A DNA stretch of 64,000 nucleotides from Zanthoxylum bungeanum. Lineage: Eukaryota; Streptophyta; Magnoliopsida; Sapindales; Rutaceae. Below the pieces are notes generated by a model, which searched no databases, was not told where the DNA came from, and worked only from the letters and a program-made list of their open reading frames with translations. A program made the translations under genes and the position numbers. Location of the stretch: contig SKCR01001820.1 in assembly GCA_019454045.1 (NCBI GenBank), positions 1 through 64,000 of the forward strand, given 5' to 3'. Position 1 is the first letter of the stretch, and every line of letters starts with the position of its first letter. This document shows positions 21,567-32,364 of the stretch, piece by piece.

Positions 21567-24400
21567 TGTAGGCACTGTATTTTGCATATAAGTCCCGATG
21601 ATGAGTCTCGTACGGAGGCACTACTCTTTAGGTTGCGGAAGTCGCGGGAAACGAATGTTGGAAATGGAAATTCAGAATAAGTATGTCATCGGATTCAATT
21701 CACATGTTCACTGCTTTCGTTCGTGCTGCGTTCGTTAATATGTTCGAACGTCAAACAAATTGCGGGCGTTCGTGTAGCGTTCGAATCGGCGTTCGAACGG
21801 TGTCGGTACTTATGGTTTTGTTGCTAGCCTCACGCCCAAGCCCAATTAGCCCACCAAAACCCACCCAAAAATAATTAAAACATGTCACAAATCAAAATAA
21901 CATCATTCCTAAATTAAATAATTCACATACCTAAATAAAACAAATCAAATATATCCCTTCCCTAATCAAACATCAATTAAGATATTCACTCCCTAAATTA
22001 AACACATCTTTTCTTTTCATAAACCAATCAAGACACTTCCCTTTTTTGAGGATTCTCTTCCTTACCCAGAAACCCTAGAAACCATTATAAAAAGAAGCCT
22101 AAACCAACCTTTCACACCCTAGCTCATTCTCAAAAAAACACAAAAGAAATAAACCTAGCTTTACACGCCCAAGATAAGAATAGCAAGAAAAATAATTCCC
22201 TTCTCCTCCCCCTCTAGTAACCGAAAACATCACCTCTAAACACTCCTTCATTGCTTGCATACAGCCATCTAAAACATCCCTGCAGTGACCGAATAACTGC
22301 CTTAAAACACACCACCGTAACCACCGAAAACAGTCCCTGAAACTGCACTGCAGTGACAAAAAAATCACCCCCAAACAACAGCCCAAACACCGAAAACATT
22401 AGCCAAAAATAGTCCCTTAATATAGCAAAACAGTGACAAAAAAAACTGTACTTTAAAACCCTTAAATTACCGCAAGAAACAGCAGCAAAACAACAGCAAA
22501 ACAGAGGAAATGATAGCTCAAAACACCAAAGCAGCGAACGAGAGCAGTGGAACAGTGAACCAGAGGAGTTGCGGAGCATCAACCTTTCCGACGGTCATGT
22601 AACGCACTTTCGAGAGACGACCTAAGAGGTTAGACCTGAGGGCACCCTTCTTATTTATTCTCATTTTTTTTGTTTATTAGAATTCCCTCGCATGAGAGTC
22701 GTTTGTTGATATATGTTGTGGTCCTTGAATGAATGGAATATGTGTTCTCTCTTGTGGTATATCGGATGGAAACTCGGACGTAAATTCCATAGCAGAATCC
22801 GAATGGACGGTATTGCGGTTTGTACTCGGGATACAATGCCACATACCACTTGAGAGATTCACACATTTTGTTTCATCCAACCTTGTATTCGAGCATGATT
22901 GGGTTGCTAGCATGTTATTTATATTTTAAGCATGATTTAGTCGTTAGTATGCTATTAATTTTTGCATGTTACTTATTTATGCATGATGATATAGTGCGCA
23001 TGGGCTAACTAGGGTGGATTAAAGGTCCTCTATTCAAGGGAAATGCCTAAAGGCTACCTTTTCCATGATGTTTTGCCGCGCCGGACGGAGTATGTTTGAT
23101 TGAATGTGAGATATGTTTAATCGAGCATACGAGGTCCTATATTATTGTTGTCTTTATTTTATATGAATTGTAATATAATGCGCATGGGCTAACTAGGGTG
23201 GATGAAAGGTCCACTATTCTAGGGAAATGCCTGAAGGCTACCTTTATCATGATGTTTTGCCGCGCCTTTTATTATGTCATTTACCCTTTGCATATCGTTG
23301 TTTTATTTACGCATACATTGCATTCTTGTGCGCATGGGCTAACTAGGGTGGATTAAAGGTCCTCTATTCGAGGGAAATGCCTAAAAGGCTACCTTTTCCA
23401 CGATGTTTTGCCACGCCGGACGAGGTGCACCTGATTGAATGTGAAATGTGTTCCATCGGGCACACGAGGCCCTACATTGTGTATTTGTTTATCCATATAT
23501 GTGTTTGTGTCATTTCAGATGCCATTTTGGCAATCTCGTTCGAACGCGTTTCCAAACGCTACACGAACGTATGCATTTTGTCTCATCTCATTCGAACGCG
23601 TTTACGAACGCTACACGAACGTATGCATTCTTTCTTATTTCCGTTCGAACGCGCCTCAGAACGCTACTCGAATGCTTGTATTCTGTTTACCGTTCGAACG
23701 CTTTTACGAACGCTACTCGAACGCGCATGCATTTTATTGTATCATGCATCAGATTCCATCCCATTCGAACGTGTTATAAAATGCTATACGAACGCGGACA
23801 TTCTATTTATCATTCGAACGCATTATCAAACGCTACTCGAATGCTTGCATTCTGTTTACCGTTCGAACGCGTTTACGAGCGCTACACGAACGCGCACACA
23901 CTGGACATATTCATTTATTATGTTTCATGCATGTTTATTCCCCTAGTCATTCCCTTCCCCATCATATGTTTAGTTAGCTCTCTTCAATATTTATGCACTT
24001 AATTGCCTTTCTTTAATATGCATGCTTGTACAATTATTGTTTATTTGCGTCTCTATGTTTATCAATATAATTTGTTCATGAAATTATATGTTTTCCGTTA
24101 TTCCAATTCATTTTTCTTATGCATGAACTTAGAAGTAGATTATCCTTGGAAATATATGTTGCTTAGGCTTGGTTAGATTATTGCACAAATCATATCATTA
24201 CAAGTGGCATAAGTAAGGGACCATTCCGAACCCAATGGTTTGAGGTCTTCCCTTACGAGGGGTGAGTGCGGCCTTAAATCATTTTTCCGGTTCACACCGG
24301 GTGGCAACTCTATGTTATTTCTCCAGTTTAGTTCCCCCGTGGGCTACTCCGTATTCCCAATTAGGCAGCGAGCCTAGAACAGCGTCGCCGATTTCTGTGT
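21567..24400 (+). mobile_element. Tat 3' LTR
   Basis: It starts TGTAGGCACTGTATTTTGC, parallel to the 5' LTR. It contains a TTCGAACG cluster (21720-21800), a TATA box TATAAAAAG at 22086-22094, an ACCGAAAA-rich leader, three diverged units of the 175-bp repeat (22996-23440), and seven 50-bp TTCGAACG units (23535-23905). A conserved tail follows, with GGTTCACACCGGGTGGCAAC and CAGCGAGCCTAGAACA (ending 24381) before GCGTCGCCGATTTCTGTGTC. The precise end and the right target duplication are not clear. Confidence 0.75.
23535..23905 (+). repeat. Seven ~50-bp units built on TTCGAACG
   Basis: TTCGAACG occurs at about 23540, 23591, 23643, 23694, 23764, 23814 and 23864. Each copy is followed by an ACGAACGCTAC(A/T)CGAACG-like stretch, so each unit holds three related CpG-containing words about 15 bp apart. 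Confidence 0.9.
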
Positions 24401-25517
24401 CCTATAACTATATATATAAAAGACACGTTAACTGTCAAACAATTATACTAACTGTCATACAGATAGTCTTACTGTGTCTTTTATTAGATCATATCTAATA
24501 CGTGACTAATGGGAATATCTCACAAGTCTCTTAGTTTTATATCAAATATAACAGAGACTACTCCCACTGCTTACATGGAGAAAAAAAGACTTAAGTAAAC
24601 GTTTTACTTTACAAACATCTCATTATTACTTTAATAATGATAATGTCGTTAGGATATATAACCTTAGAAAGAAATTTGTACGCTCCCACTGACCCTACTA
24701 TCATATATGCATTCTCTATGTTTTGACAAAATCAGACAATCTGACTGTATCAAAATTAGAGAACACGGATTTTCGGAAAACTTATCTGAATCTACAATAG
24801 TCTCTATAAGCTAGTATATCAAACTGTGATCTTAGCAAAATACAAACTCTAGGGCCATTCTAGAATGAACTCTTCAAACAAAGAAACCACAACGGATTTC
24901 TCATTCGAAGAAAACATTCAGGAATGCCACTTTGCATTCTTTAGCCAAAATACATAGTTTAATATCAACATTAACCAACAAATCTTTAATTGTTCAATTA
25001 GTGCGACTTGAGACAAGTTTTCTCAGAATCTACAATAGATCACTGAGTATAACTTTTCTCATTGTCATACTATAAAGGTTAAACCTTTATCATGCTCACT
25101 TTGCTTTTGCTGCGCAAATAATTTGCATATTTTTATGAACTATTCATAACGAAAGTCTAATCAAGTTCAAAACTTGATCGTAGTAAGTTATGAACAATTT
25201 TAGATCTATGGTTCAATGCTAATTTCCGAAATCGATATCAAATATCGCTCCCACTATAAGTTATAGGATAATTTTCTTTGATAAGAAAACAACAGAATCA
25301 TGAAGTATCAAATACTTTGTAAATGATTCTGATATCTTATTAAACTTATATGGAAGATATCGTAGGGTCATTTCATCTAATTAATTATGTAGTTCCATTT
25401 ATAGTTTATCATTCTCACATTTGACTTCAATAAGTCAAGTCTTTTCTACAATCATTAACATCTGATGTTACACACTAAGTAATAAAACAATTTTATTACT
25501 CGGGATCGTAGAAAAGA

Positions 25518-25582
25518 TATTCTATCAAATAGAATATAATATTCTATTAAATAGAATATAATATTCTATTAAATAGAATAAA
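25518..25582. repeat. Three tandem 24-bp perfect palindromes
   Basis: ATATTCTATTAAATAGAATA is repeated, with one variant (TCTATCAAATAGA) in the first copy. Each unit is self-complementary, so the block can form hairpins or a cruciform. It lies in the Copia-B interior. Confidence 0.85.
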
Positions 25583-27307
25583 CGATAAACCTTATTTGTA
25601 CCTCCGAGGCGCAAGTACTTTCAATTATATAACAATTATACAAAAGAAAGTTTCAAATATTAAACTTTTCAAGATTCAAATTTTCTACTATACATATCAT
25701 ATATGTAACTGTAGGAATGAATAGAACCTTAATTAAAGAGATGAATTAGTGTTACTGGAGCATAACCCCATGAGTATTGAAACAACTAATTCGGTAACAC
25801 TCAATATCAACGAATCAAATCATATAAGATTCAATTACTCCCACTGACCAATTCCATCAAGATGGAATCGTGGAAGTTTAATATTGAGTAAGAATCACAT
25901 TCATAAAATAACTTTAGAACTAATTGTCTTAAATTCATATGTTTGATCATATCAAACATCCTTGAACAATTCAAAGACTTGCGACGAATTTTAAAAATTA
26001 TAGTTTTTAACACTTCAAATAGAATATCTTTGAACCATTCAAAATATTCTATCCGAGTTTCATCAGAAAACATATTGAAAGTTCTCGAACCATTCAAGAC
26101 GTTCAATATATATTCTTTTAGAAATATGTAACCAAGTCATGACAATTCATTAACTAAGTTACGAAGTAAAGAAAACTATCCATGACAATTTATAATTCAT
26201 TAAACTACATACTTCCAAAGTATTAGTTAATAAATCTGTGGTCCAATGGCGATCATTGGTTAAATGAGATTTAATCACATCCTGAATACAATATTCATTA
26301 AATGGATAAGGATATGCGGTGTGATCTCGTATCAGACCATCCTTTACCATAAGGAACAGACATCTAATGCTTATGTGATAAAAACTCATAAAGCTCGGTT
26401 CTAAGTTATTTAGTTAACCGAAAATTTTCTTAATGTTTATATTTTCATTAATGACACTACTAGTCATATTAAAATATGTAACAACTGTTTATATAGAACA
26501 AGTAACTATCTAATAGTCACAAGTTCTGATATCAAAAATCAAAACAATTATTAAACATTATTTTAAATAACTAGACGGGAGATCTTGTATTCAATATATA
26601 TAGTTGTCGTATTGTGAGAATTAATATTCTCTATACACAACTATACACATCTATTTTCTTAAGCTTTATAATTTGCGTTCAATTATTCACAACAATTGCA
26701 AATGATTGATTAGCAAACTATGTCAGACACGTGACTTCTAAAAATCACTAAGGTCAAGAAACGTCATTATAAGATAAACAAATACTAATGGGGTTTTCCT
26801 AATTCCAGTCAAGAATCTCGAGACATGAACTAATTCAAGTCAATTCTTACTGTATAAGAAACTATTCTTACCAAATAACTATATCCAAAATAGATATCTA
26901 TTTAGATTACTAATCGTGACTTAGTAACTAAGTCACTAACCATCTTGATTTTTCAAGAAAATCGGAACAACAGTTCCCGATGGTTCGAACTAATCTAACA
27001 ATATCTAATTCTACTGTCATTCTAGAACCTATTCTAGAAATACGCAACCATAAGTAAAGTCAGAAAACATATTCAAGTAATATGCTATGCAGTAGATTAG
27101 AAGTGTAATTCTATAAATAATATAGAATAAATGAAAACAAAAGCAGTAAATTCCATAAAATTACGCACTACTTTATTTATGGATTTTTAACCCAGCAGTG
27201 TCTCCCACTACTTTACGTAATACCGTAATCCCCAACGGAGAAGGAGAATTCAATAATTAAATCGAATTCCATAGTGAGAGTAAGATCCCATGAATATATT
27301 TCCATTA

Positions 27308-27602
27308 ACAGCTTTGGCACGGTCTCACCTATGTATATTCATTAGATAGACAACTCATTGTCAATCACTCACCAGTGACTCCTGATTTTGGTCTTGACCG
27401 TTTCTCGTTATGACAGCTTTGGCACGTTCACAAGGAGGCGTATCAGGGCTTCACTTGCCAATGACAAACTCAAGCTACCAATGTAGTCTTGACAGCTTTG
27501 GCACGTTCAGGATTTCCACTTTCACTTGAATTTGTCTAGTATCAATATTCAACCGGCATGGATAAAATTCTATCAACTACACCCTCACTGCTTTGGCATA
27601 AT
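27308..27602 (-). repeat. Copia-B leader spaced motif (4 copies)
   Basis: On the minus strand CGTGCCAAAGCTGT, or its variant ATGCCAAAGCAGTG, recurs at about 27588, 27490, 27411 and 27308, spaced 98, 79 and 103 bp. It lies between the PBS and the expected gag start. Confidence 0.75.
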
Positions 27603-27949
27603 CTCGGATGCAGCCATAGAAAGTTACCCATAAATCGTATTGACAAGACGGACCAAGAAACATGCATCCAATACACGTTACTTTACAGCCTTATTTTAAG
27701 TGGGGATATTCCTCAAGGAAGCATTGCTCCACATCAAATGCAGAATTTTAATCTAAATCATTTTCTAAACAACTCAATTCTACCTAAGAAAACATAACTC
27801 AATTTAACCATTAAATTTTCGTTACGTTTCCGTTAGCGTAGAACCGAAAAGTCAAGAAACATATAGATTACAAGCATGTGTAAATATTAAAATTGGATTA
27901 CATATCATATATCAAGCATGATTAATGTAATGGATGAACCATCAGACCT

Positions 27950-27961
27950 GCTCTGATACCA
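27950..27961 (-). other. Copia-B primer-binding site (tRNA-iMet)
   Basis: On the minus strand TGGTATCAGAGC is a perfect match to the usual plant initiator-Met PBS. It is four bases from the LTR end (AACCCCAACA, 27966). Confidence 0.93.
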
Positions 27962-30144
27962 TTTTTGTTGGGGTTTTGGGCAAAAGGCGCGGCGAAAGCG
28001 CTGTTCGGGCGAAATCATAATTTTAAAACTTTTTAAATTACCGAATGAATTATTCAATATCCAATATGAGTAATTCATTCATATTTCACCTAAACACATT
28101 TATTCGATATCAAATAACGACATAAATATATATGAAACGTCGCGAAACTTTTACGAAAACGTTTTTCCGCAAAATGACGCAGAATATATTTTTGACCGAA
28201 CCGACCACCCAACACTTATGAGGGATGCCCAGGTCAGCCCCAATAGTATTAGGGCAGTTCATGGGCTGCCCTAACAGTGACATATTCATTGTTTGGGCAG
28301 CCATCACACGGTTGGCTCAAAAGTCACCCGGTAACGCTATTTTTCATCGGTTCACTTATTTCAACTCCGAAATAATATCCGGAAAATGTTACAACACCCA
28401 AAACACATCCAATACATTTATATGACATCAAATTCATCAACATATTCACTGATATTTCCTGATCTGATCCAGAATACAAATTTTTCAATTTTCATGCTTT
28501 AAATCTAATTTTTCAAGATTAATCCAATTAATCAAAATACGAATCAAATTCACCACACATAAAGCACCCCAAGATAATTCTAGGTATTACAAGTGTGGTC
28601 ATAACACTCTAGAATGGAAACATGTCATCTAATGATCAAATTGAACTAATATTACAATAATATCAACCAAATCTACTTCACACATGCATTTCACTTCCAA
28701 ATCCATCCACCAAAGCCAAAAGCCCCAAATTCTTAAGGAAAAGGAAACCCTAGAATCATAATAGATCATCAAGAAAACAAGAAACATGCTTTCAAGCTTA
28801 GATATTGACCGGCGTAAACACACACGTATAACGCAAGCGCACGTATCGTTCAAGTAGTATAAAAATATCGATCCCACGAGGACTTAATTCCTACTATTGG
28901 TATTAATTGTTGAATCTATTTATTTACAAATATCTAATTAAATGGAGAAGAGAATGATTGTTTGATTGGTTGAATGTGGTTTTACAAAATAAATAAATAA
29001 AAAAGACAAAAGAAAATACTAAGGAAAATAAAAAAAGACACAAAGATCTAGGGTCGTGAATCATTCTAATATCATTTAAAAGATGAAGTGGTTATTTTAT
29101 GTTTGTGTAATAAATCAGTTTACTAACCTGGAACACTAAATTATGCAAAAGCCTCTGTCGATGGTCAGACGCAAATACCCAGTTTAACCCAATTGAACAA
29201 TATGTCTATGTCAACCAAATTATCTGGATTCATTAAGTTTAAGTTCCAATTATGGCTACCCCCGCCCGACAGGTATATTCCTATCCTGTAAGGAAATCTA
29301 TTAAAGGGTTATCTATCCTCAAGGAAGATCGTGTGCTATTAAGTCTAAGGCTGAAACCTAAAATCCCTATGTCTAGTTCATTTTAGATTTACCACATCAA
29401 TCTTATTGGTGATCAGACAACAAGAAGCATTAAGCTTAAGACTTAATAAGTAAACCCTTAAATTACCCAAACTATAAAATAACCCCTTATAAACCGGTGA
29501 TATTAGAATTCATCACAACCCCAGATAACTAACACATAACTAGGGCTAGTAACAACTTAAAAGTAAAAGACATAAAGTAAAAATACTGAAAAGTAAAAGA
29601 CATAAAGTAAAACTGAAAAGTAAAATAAAATAAAATGCTAAGGTAAAAAGAATTACTTTTACTACTACTAATTTAGATATCTCCCATAAAATAATATATA
29701 AACTTGTGATAAATTTAACCAACCGACCAGTCTGGCGGTATCCTGATTAAGTCAAATTAAGTCCAACCAGCCATAAAGGCGGAACCAAAAATAAATTTAC
29801 CAACCGACCAATCTGGCGGTATCCTTTTTAAGTCAATATTTTAAATAGTGAATATATTTTTGTTAAGGGAGATTAATCTAAATAGTAACAGTAAAAGAAT
29901 TACCTTTCACCCTAGCTGGAGAAGTTACTTCAACATGGTGAATAGTAAAAACTGTAAAAAGTAAAAAGTAAAAAGTAAAAAGTAAAAATAAAATTACTAT
30001 TATTACAAAAAGTAATTAAAATTATTTACAAAACTAAAAACTAAAAAATAAAAAACTAAAAACTAAAGAATCTAGAGAGAGAAGCTCTCTCTTTAGAAGG
30101 AATTGAAGAGAGAGGAAGGTGCACTGAAATCTGAAATTTCGCGC

Positions 30145-30154
30145 TCTATTTATA
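30145..30154 (-). promoter_or_regulatory. NA LTR TATA box
   Basis: CTATAAATAG on the minus strand, repeated in the other LTR at 37898-37907. It lies 68 bp downstream, in sense, of the nearest ACGTG core, and GCGTCGCGACGC palindromes begin 22 and 45 bp upstream of it. Confidence 0.75.
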
Positions 30155-30216
30155 GGAAAATTTTTCACTGTTCGGGCGTCGCGACGCCAAGGACCTCAGC
30201 GTCGCGACGCTGGATT

Positions 30217-30706
30217 TGTCGACGTGGCACGCTCTGGTTCGCTGGTTTGAAGATTCTGGATAAGATGATAAGGTGACACGTGGCAGAGTGGTTGGGCTTC
30301 AATTATTGTGACACGTGGCGGCTTCTGATTGGTCGCTGAGATTCTTATCCGCCACGTGTCAGATAAGGATAGGATACTCAATTATTGATGCTGACGTGGC
30401 GCTGACGTGGCGGTGACGTGGCGACGACGTGGCGACACGTGGGAAAGAGACTGTCGGCACCTTGGAATTGCGACACGTGGCGACACGTGTCACGCTGTGA
30501 TTAGCTGATGCTGACGTGGCAAGTTGACTAGGTTGACCTTGTGACGTGGCGGATGATGTGGCGTGACACATGGCGAAGTTGACTTTTTGACCGATGACAT
30601 GGCTGATGACGAGGCGACATGTGTCAACTCTGAGTGTCGGCAGCATATGATGATGACACGTGTCACGGCGCACGTTAGCAGATCGGCTGTGATGGTGACA
30701 CGTGGC
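30217..30706 (-). promoter_or_regulatory. U3 array of 15 ACGTG cores (G-box/ABRE-like)
   Basis: ACGTG cores flanked by GC or TC (GACGTGGC, ACACGTGGC, CCACGTGTC) start at about 30222, 30278, 30312, 30353, 30394, 30405, 30416, 30427, 30436, 30475, 30485, 30514, 30544, 30657 and 30699. Degenerate versions (ACATGGC, ACATGTGTC, ATGTGGC) fill some gaps. Such cores are bound by plant bZIP (ABA-response) and bHLH factors. Four TTGAC(C/T) W-box-like words lie at 30524-30592. The 5' LTR (37972-38457) carries the same array. Position immediately upstream of the TATA box fits a promoter role; activity is inferred. Confidence 0.8.
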
Positions 30707-31012
30707 ACGGCGCATTTTAGCAAAGTCAAACTTTTCTCAGATTCTGATTTGTGGACCCGGCGCACGTTAGCACTGTTCGGCGTATTTTAGACGTCGCGAC
30801 GCGGAAGTCTGGGCGTCGCGACGCGCAGAAGACCAAATATCCCTGTTGACGCATTTTGTCCGTTTTTGCCCCAAATTGCCTCCAATGCTTTCCAAACTTT
30901 ATTTTATCTACAAAATAACACAAAACATATCAAAACGTTCACAAAACTCAAGAAACTATACAAAATATTATGTTAAATGAGTGGGAAATAGTGATATAAA
31001 TATCACTCATCA

Positions 31013-31050
31013 CACCCCTAAACCTAACATTTTGCTAGTCCTCGAGCAAA
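31013..31050 (-). other. NA polypurine tract and conserved upstream word
   Basis: On the minus strand GCTCGAGGACTAGCAAAATG leads into TTAGGTTTAGGGGTG and then the LTR start TGATGAG. The purine-rich stretch directly at the LTR is the PPT. The upstream word is familiar from Athila/Tat-like elements of many plants. Confidence 0.8.
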
Positions 31051-31429
31051 ACATAGAGTAAAATAACATAAATAATTTAACTAAGCCACTTTCGTAGGGA
31101 TCACGATTGCATTTAGCGTATGCAACAAGCCTTTAAACCCCTAGGTGTCCCTAGTGGACGAGTTGTAGTCTCGTGAGGGTTTACAGCAATGATACCCACA
31201 AACATTTTACAAAAGTAAAAAGTTAGTTAAAACTAATGCACACAAAAGCAAAAAGACAAGCGAAAAGAGAATAAAGATGTTAGTGACTAATCAGGTGAAA
31301 CTTTTACTCCAAGTTACTAGTTGTTTTGTTTCATTCTAAATTACCGAATAAGTAAATTCTCCGATTATTTTTACCATTCTTCATATACACAGCCAACAAA
31401 ATATTAATCAACTCATTTTTGCCCACAAC

Positions 31430-31935
31430 AGTCATAAGTGCAGTTGATAAGAGAGCAATATTTTTGTCCTAAAGTTCTATCAGATTTCACACCTTTTTGG
31501 GGTAATGGAATAATTTTTCTGATTTTTCTGATTTTTTTCTTTGCTTTTTCTGAATTTTGACTTTTTATTTATATACAATACCTTCCGTCTATGTAGCGAG
31601 CTTTGGGTCGGTGGCTCCCAAACCAGTTGGCTTTAGGGCACCAGGTGTTAAGACACCCCTACGAACTTAATTACTCAGACTTCAGATATATATATTTTTG
31701 CAGTATCTTTGATCCATGTAGCGAGCTTTGGGCCAATGACTCCCAAACCAGTTGGTTTTAGGGCACTAGGTGTTAAAACACCCTTACAGACTTAATAACC
31801 CGGATCTTAGATACTTTATTTTTGTACATCAGAATTTTTTTTTTTTTTTTTTTATTCCATAACTATTTATAGATGCTTACTCCAATTAAACTAGAGCACG
31901 GAATATTACAAACTTTTCAATTACAGCTCATGTCT
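31430..31935 (-). repeat. NA 3' UTR block shared with the Tat leader
   Basis: The reverse complement aligns with 13418-13905. It has two copies of AAACCAGTTGG(C/T)TTTAGGGC, pyrimidine-rich tracts and a poly(T) run at 31835-31851. No ORF. Confidence 0.8.
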
Positions 31936-32267
31936 GTATGTTACTATATATGTTGATAATATCTGTTAACTGAACATATGAAGATTCCTTTTAGTCCGTA
32001 TTATGGAGAATTCACAAATTAAATAATTTAAAATGAAATAAACAAAAATTAACTTATTTCGAAATAAATGGATTGAAATACGTCTCAAGAGTGGAAACTC
32101 CTTACTCGGCTATTCTTACCAATTTCACCTTTTTAGTTAAAATAAAAACACAAAAATGCAAAATATTTTTGTAATTTTTGAAAATTTTTCAATTTTTTTG
32201 TATTTTTTCGAAAAATTTTGGACTAAAAATAAAAACACAATACAAACAAGTACTATTAACTATACCT

Positions 32268-32304
32268 CACCCCCAAACCTAAATGAGACATTGTCCCCAA
32301 TGTC
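32268..32304 (-). other. Internal PPT-like tract with perfect hairpin
   Basis: On the minus strand GACATTGGGGACAATGTC (32304-32287) is a 7-bp perfect stem around GGGA. It is followed by AGGTTTGGGGGTG (32280-32268), close to the true PPT AGGTTTAGGGGTG. It sits 1.25 kb before the 3' LTR and directly downstream of the LOG copy. Confidence 0.7.
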
Positions 32305-32364
32305 TTAAACAGTAGAAGGAGAGTTTAGAAATTCGTACCTGATTAGTTGAAATACTACAGGAAA

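Larger units (their letters stand above)
9616..24400 (+). mobile_element. Ty3/gypsy Tat-lineage retrotransposon (defective)
   Basis: Both LTRs start TGTAGGCACTG (9616 and 21567). Between them are gag, protease, RT, RNase H, a second archaeal-type RNase H, integrase, a 3' minisatellite and a PPT, in that order. The extra RNase H between the first RNase H and integrase, the GPY/F module without a chromodomain, and the 3' tandem repeats are hallmarks of the Tat/Ogre group. The 5' LTR is rearranged, the PBS is not visible, and no target duplication was found (left flank CAGAG). The polyprotein has many stops and frameshifts, so the copy is inactive. The right end is approximate. Confidence 0.85.
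24403..27949 (-). mobile_element. Copia-B interior, minus strand, no recognisable pol
   Basis: This lies inside the Copia-B PBS (27950-27961), so in sense it is the leader and whatever follows. The first 1 kb is homologous to the Copia-C leader (shared GACCAAA..AGGAGTCAC stretch and a similar AGTAGTG(T)GAG region before gag). Beyond about 27050 no gag or pol can be read. A minus-strand stretch at 26159-26389 (VKDGLIR) faintly recalls the copia RNase H tail. ORFs at 25831-26106 come from a short repeat (TTGAACCATTCAA). The 3' LTR is missing; the left end abuts the Tat LTR. Confidence 0.5.
28806..31012 (-). mobile_element. NA 3' LTR
   Basis: In sense it runs from TGATGAGTGATATTTATATC (31012) to TTTACGCCGGTCA (28806). 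U3 carries the ACGTG array (30217-30706) and four copies of GCGTCGCGACGC-type palindromes. The TATA box is at 30145-30154. The R/U5 side has GTAAAA-rich simple repeats (29940-30060) and three units of CCGACCAATCTGGCGGTATC (29718-29835). Confidence 0.93.

Noticed and set aside
25831..26106. Minus-strand 91-codon open frame in Copia-B
   Set aside because: It is formed by a short repeat around TTGAACCATTCAA and has no domain.
26159..26389. Copia-B RNase H tail
   Set aside because: Only a faint VKDGLIR-type resemblance; too little to call a domain.
24403..27965. Endogenous pararetrovirus or unknown gene cluster
   Set aside because: No movement protein, coat or RT motif could be read; PBS and LTR mark it as a copia interior.
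30196..30923. Open frames inside the NA U3 (also 37947-38729)
   Set aside because: They lie across the ACGTGGC array on both strands and reflect its low stop-codon content.
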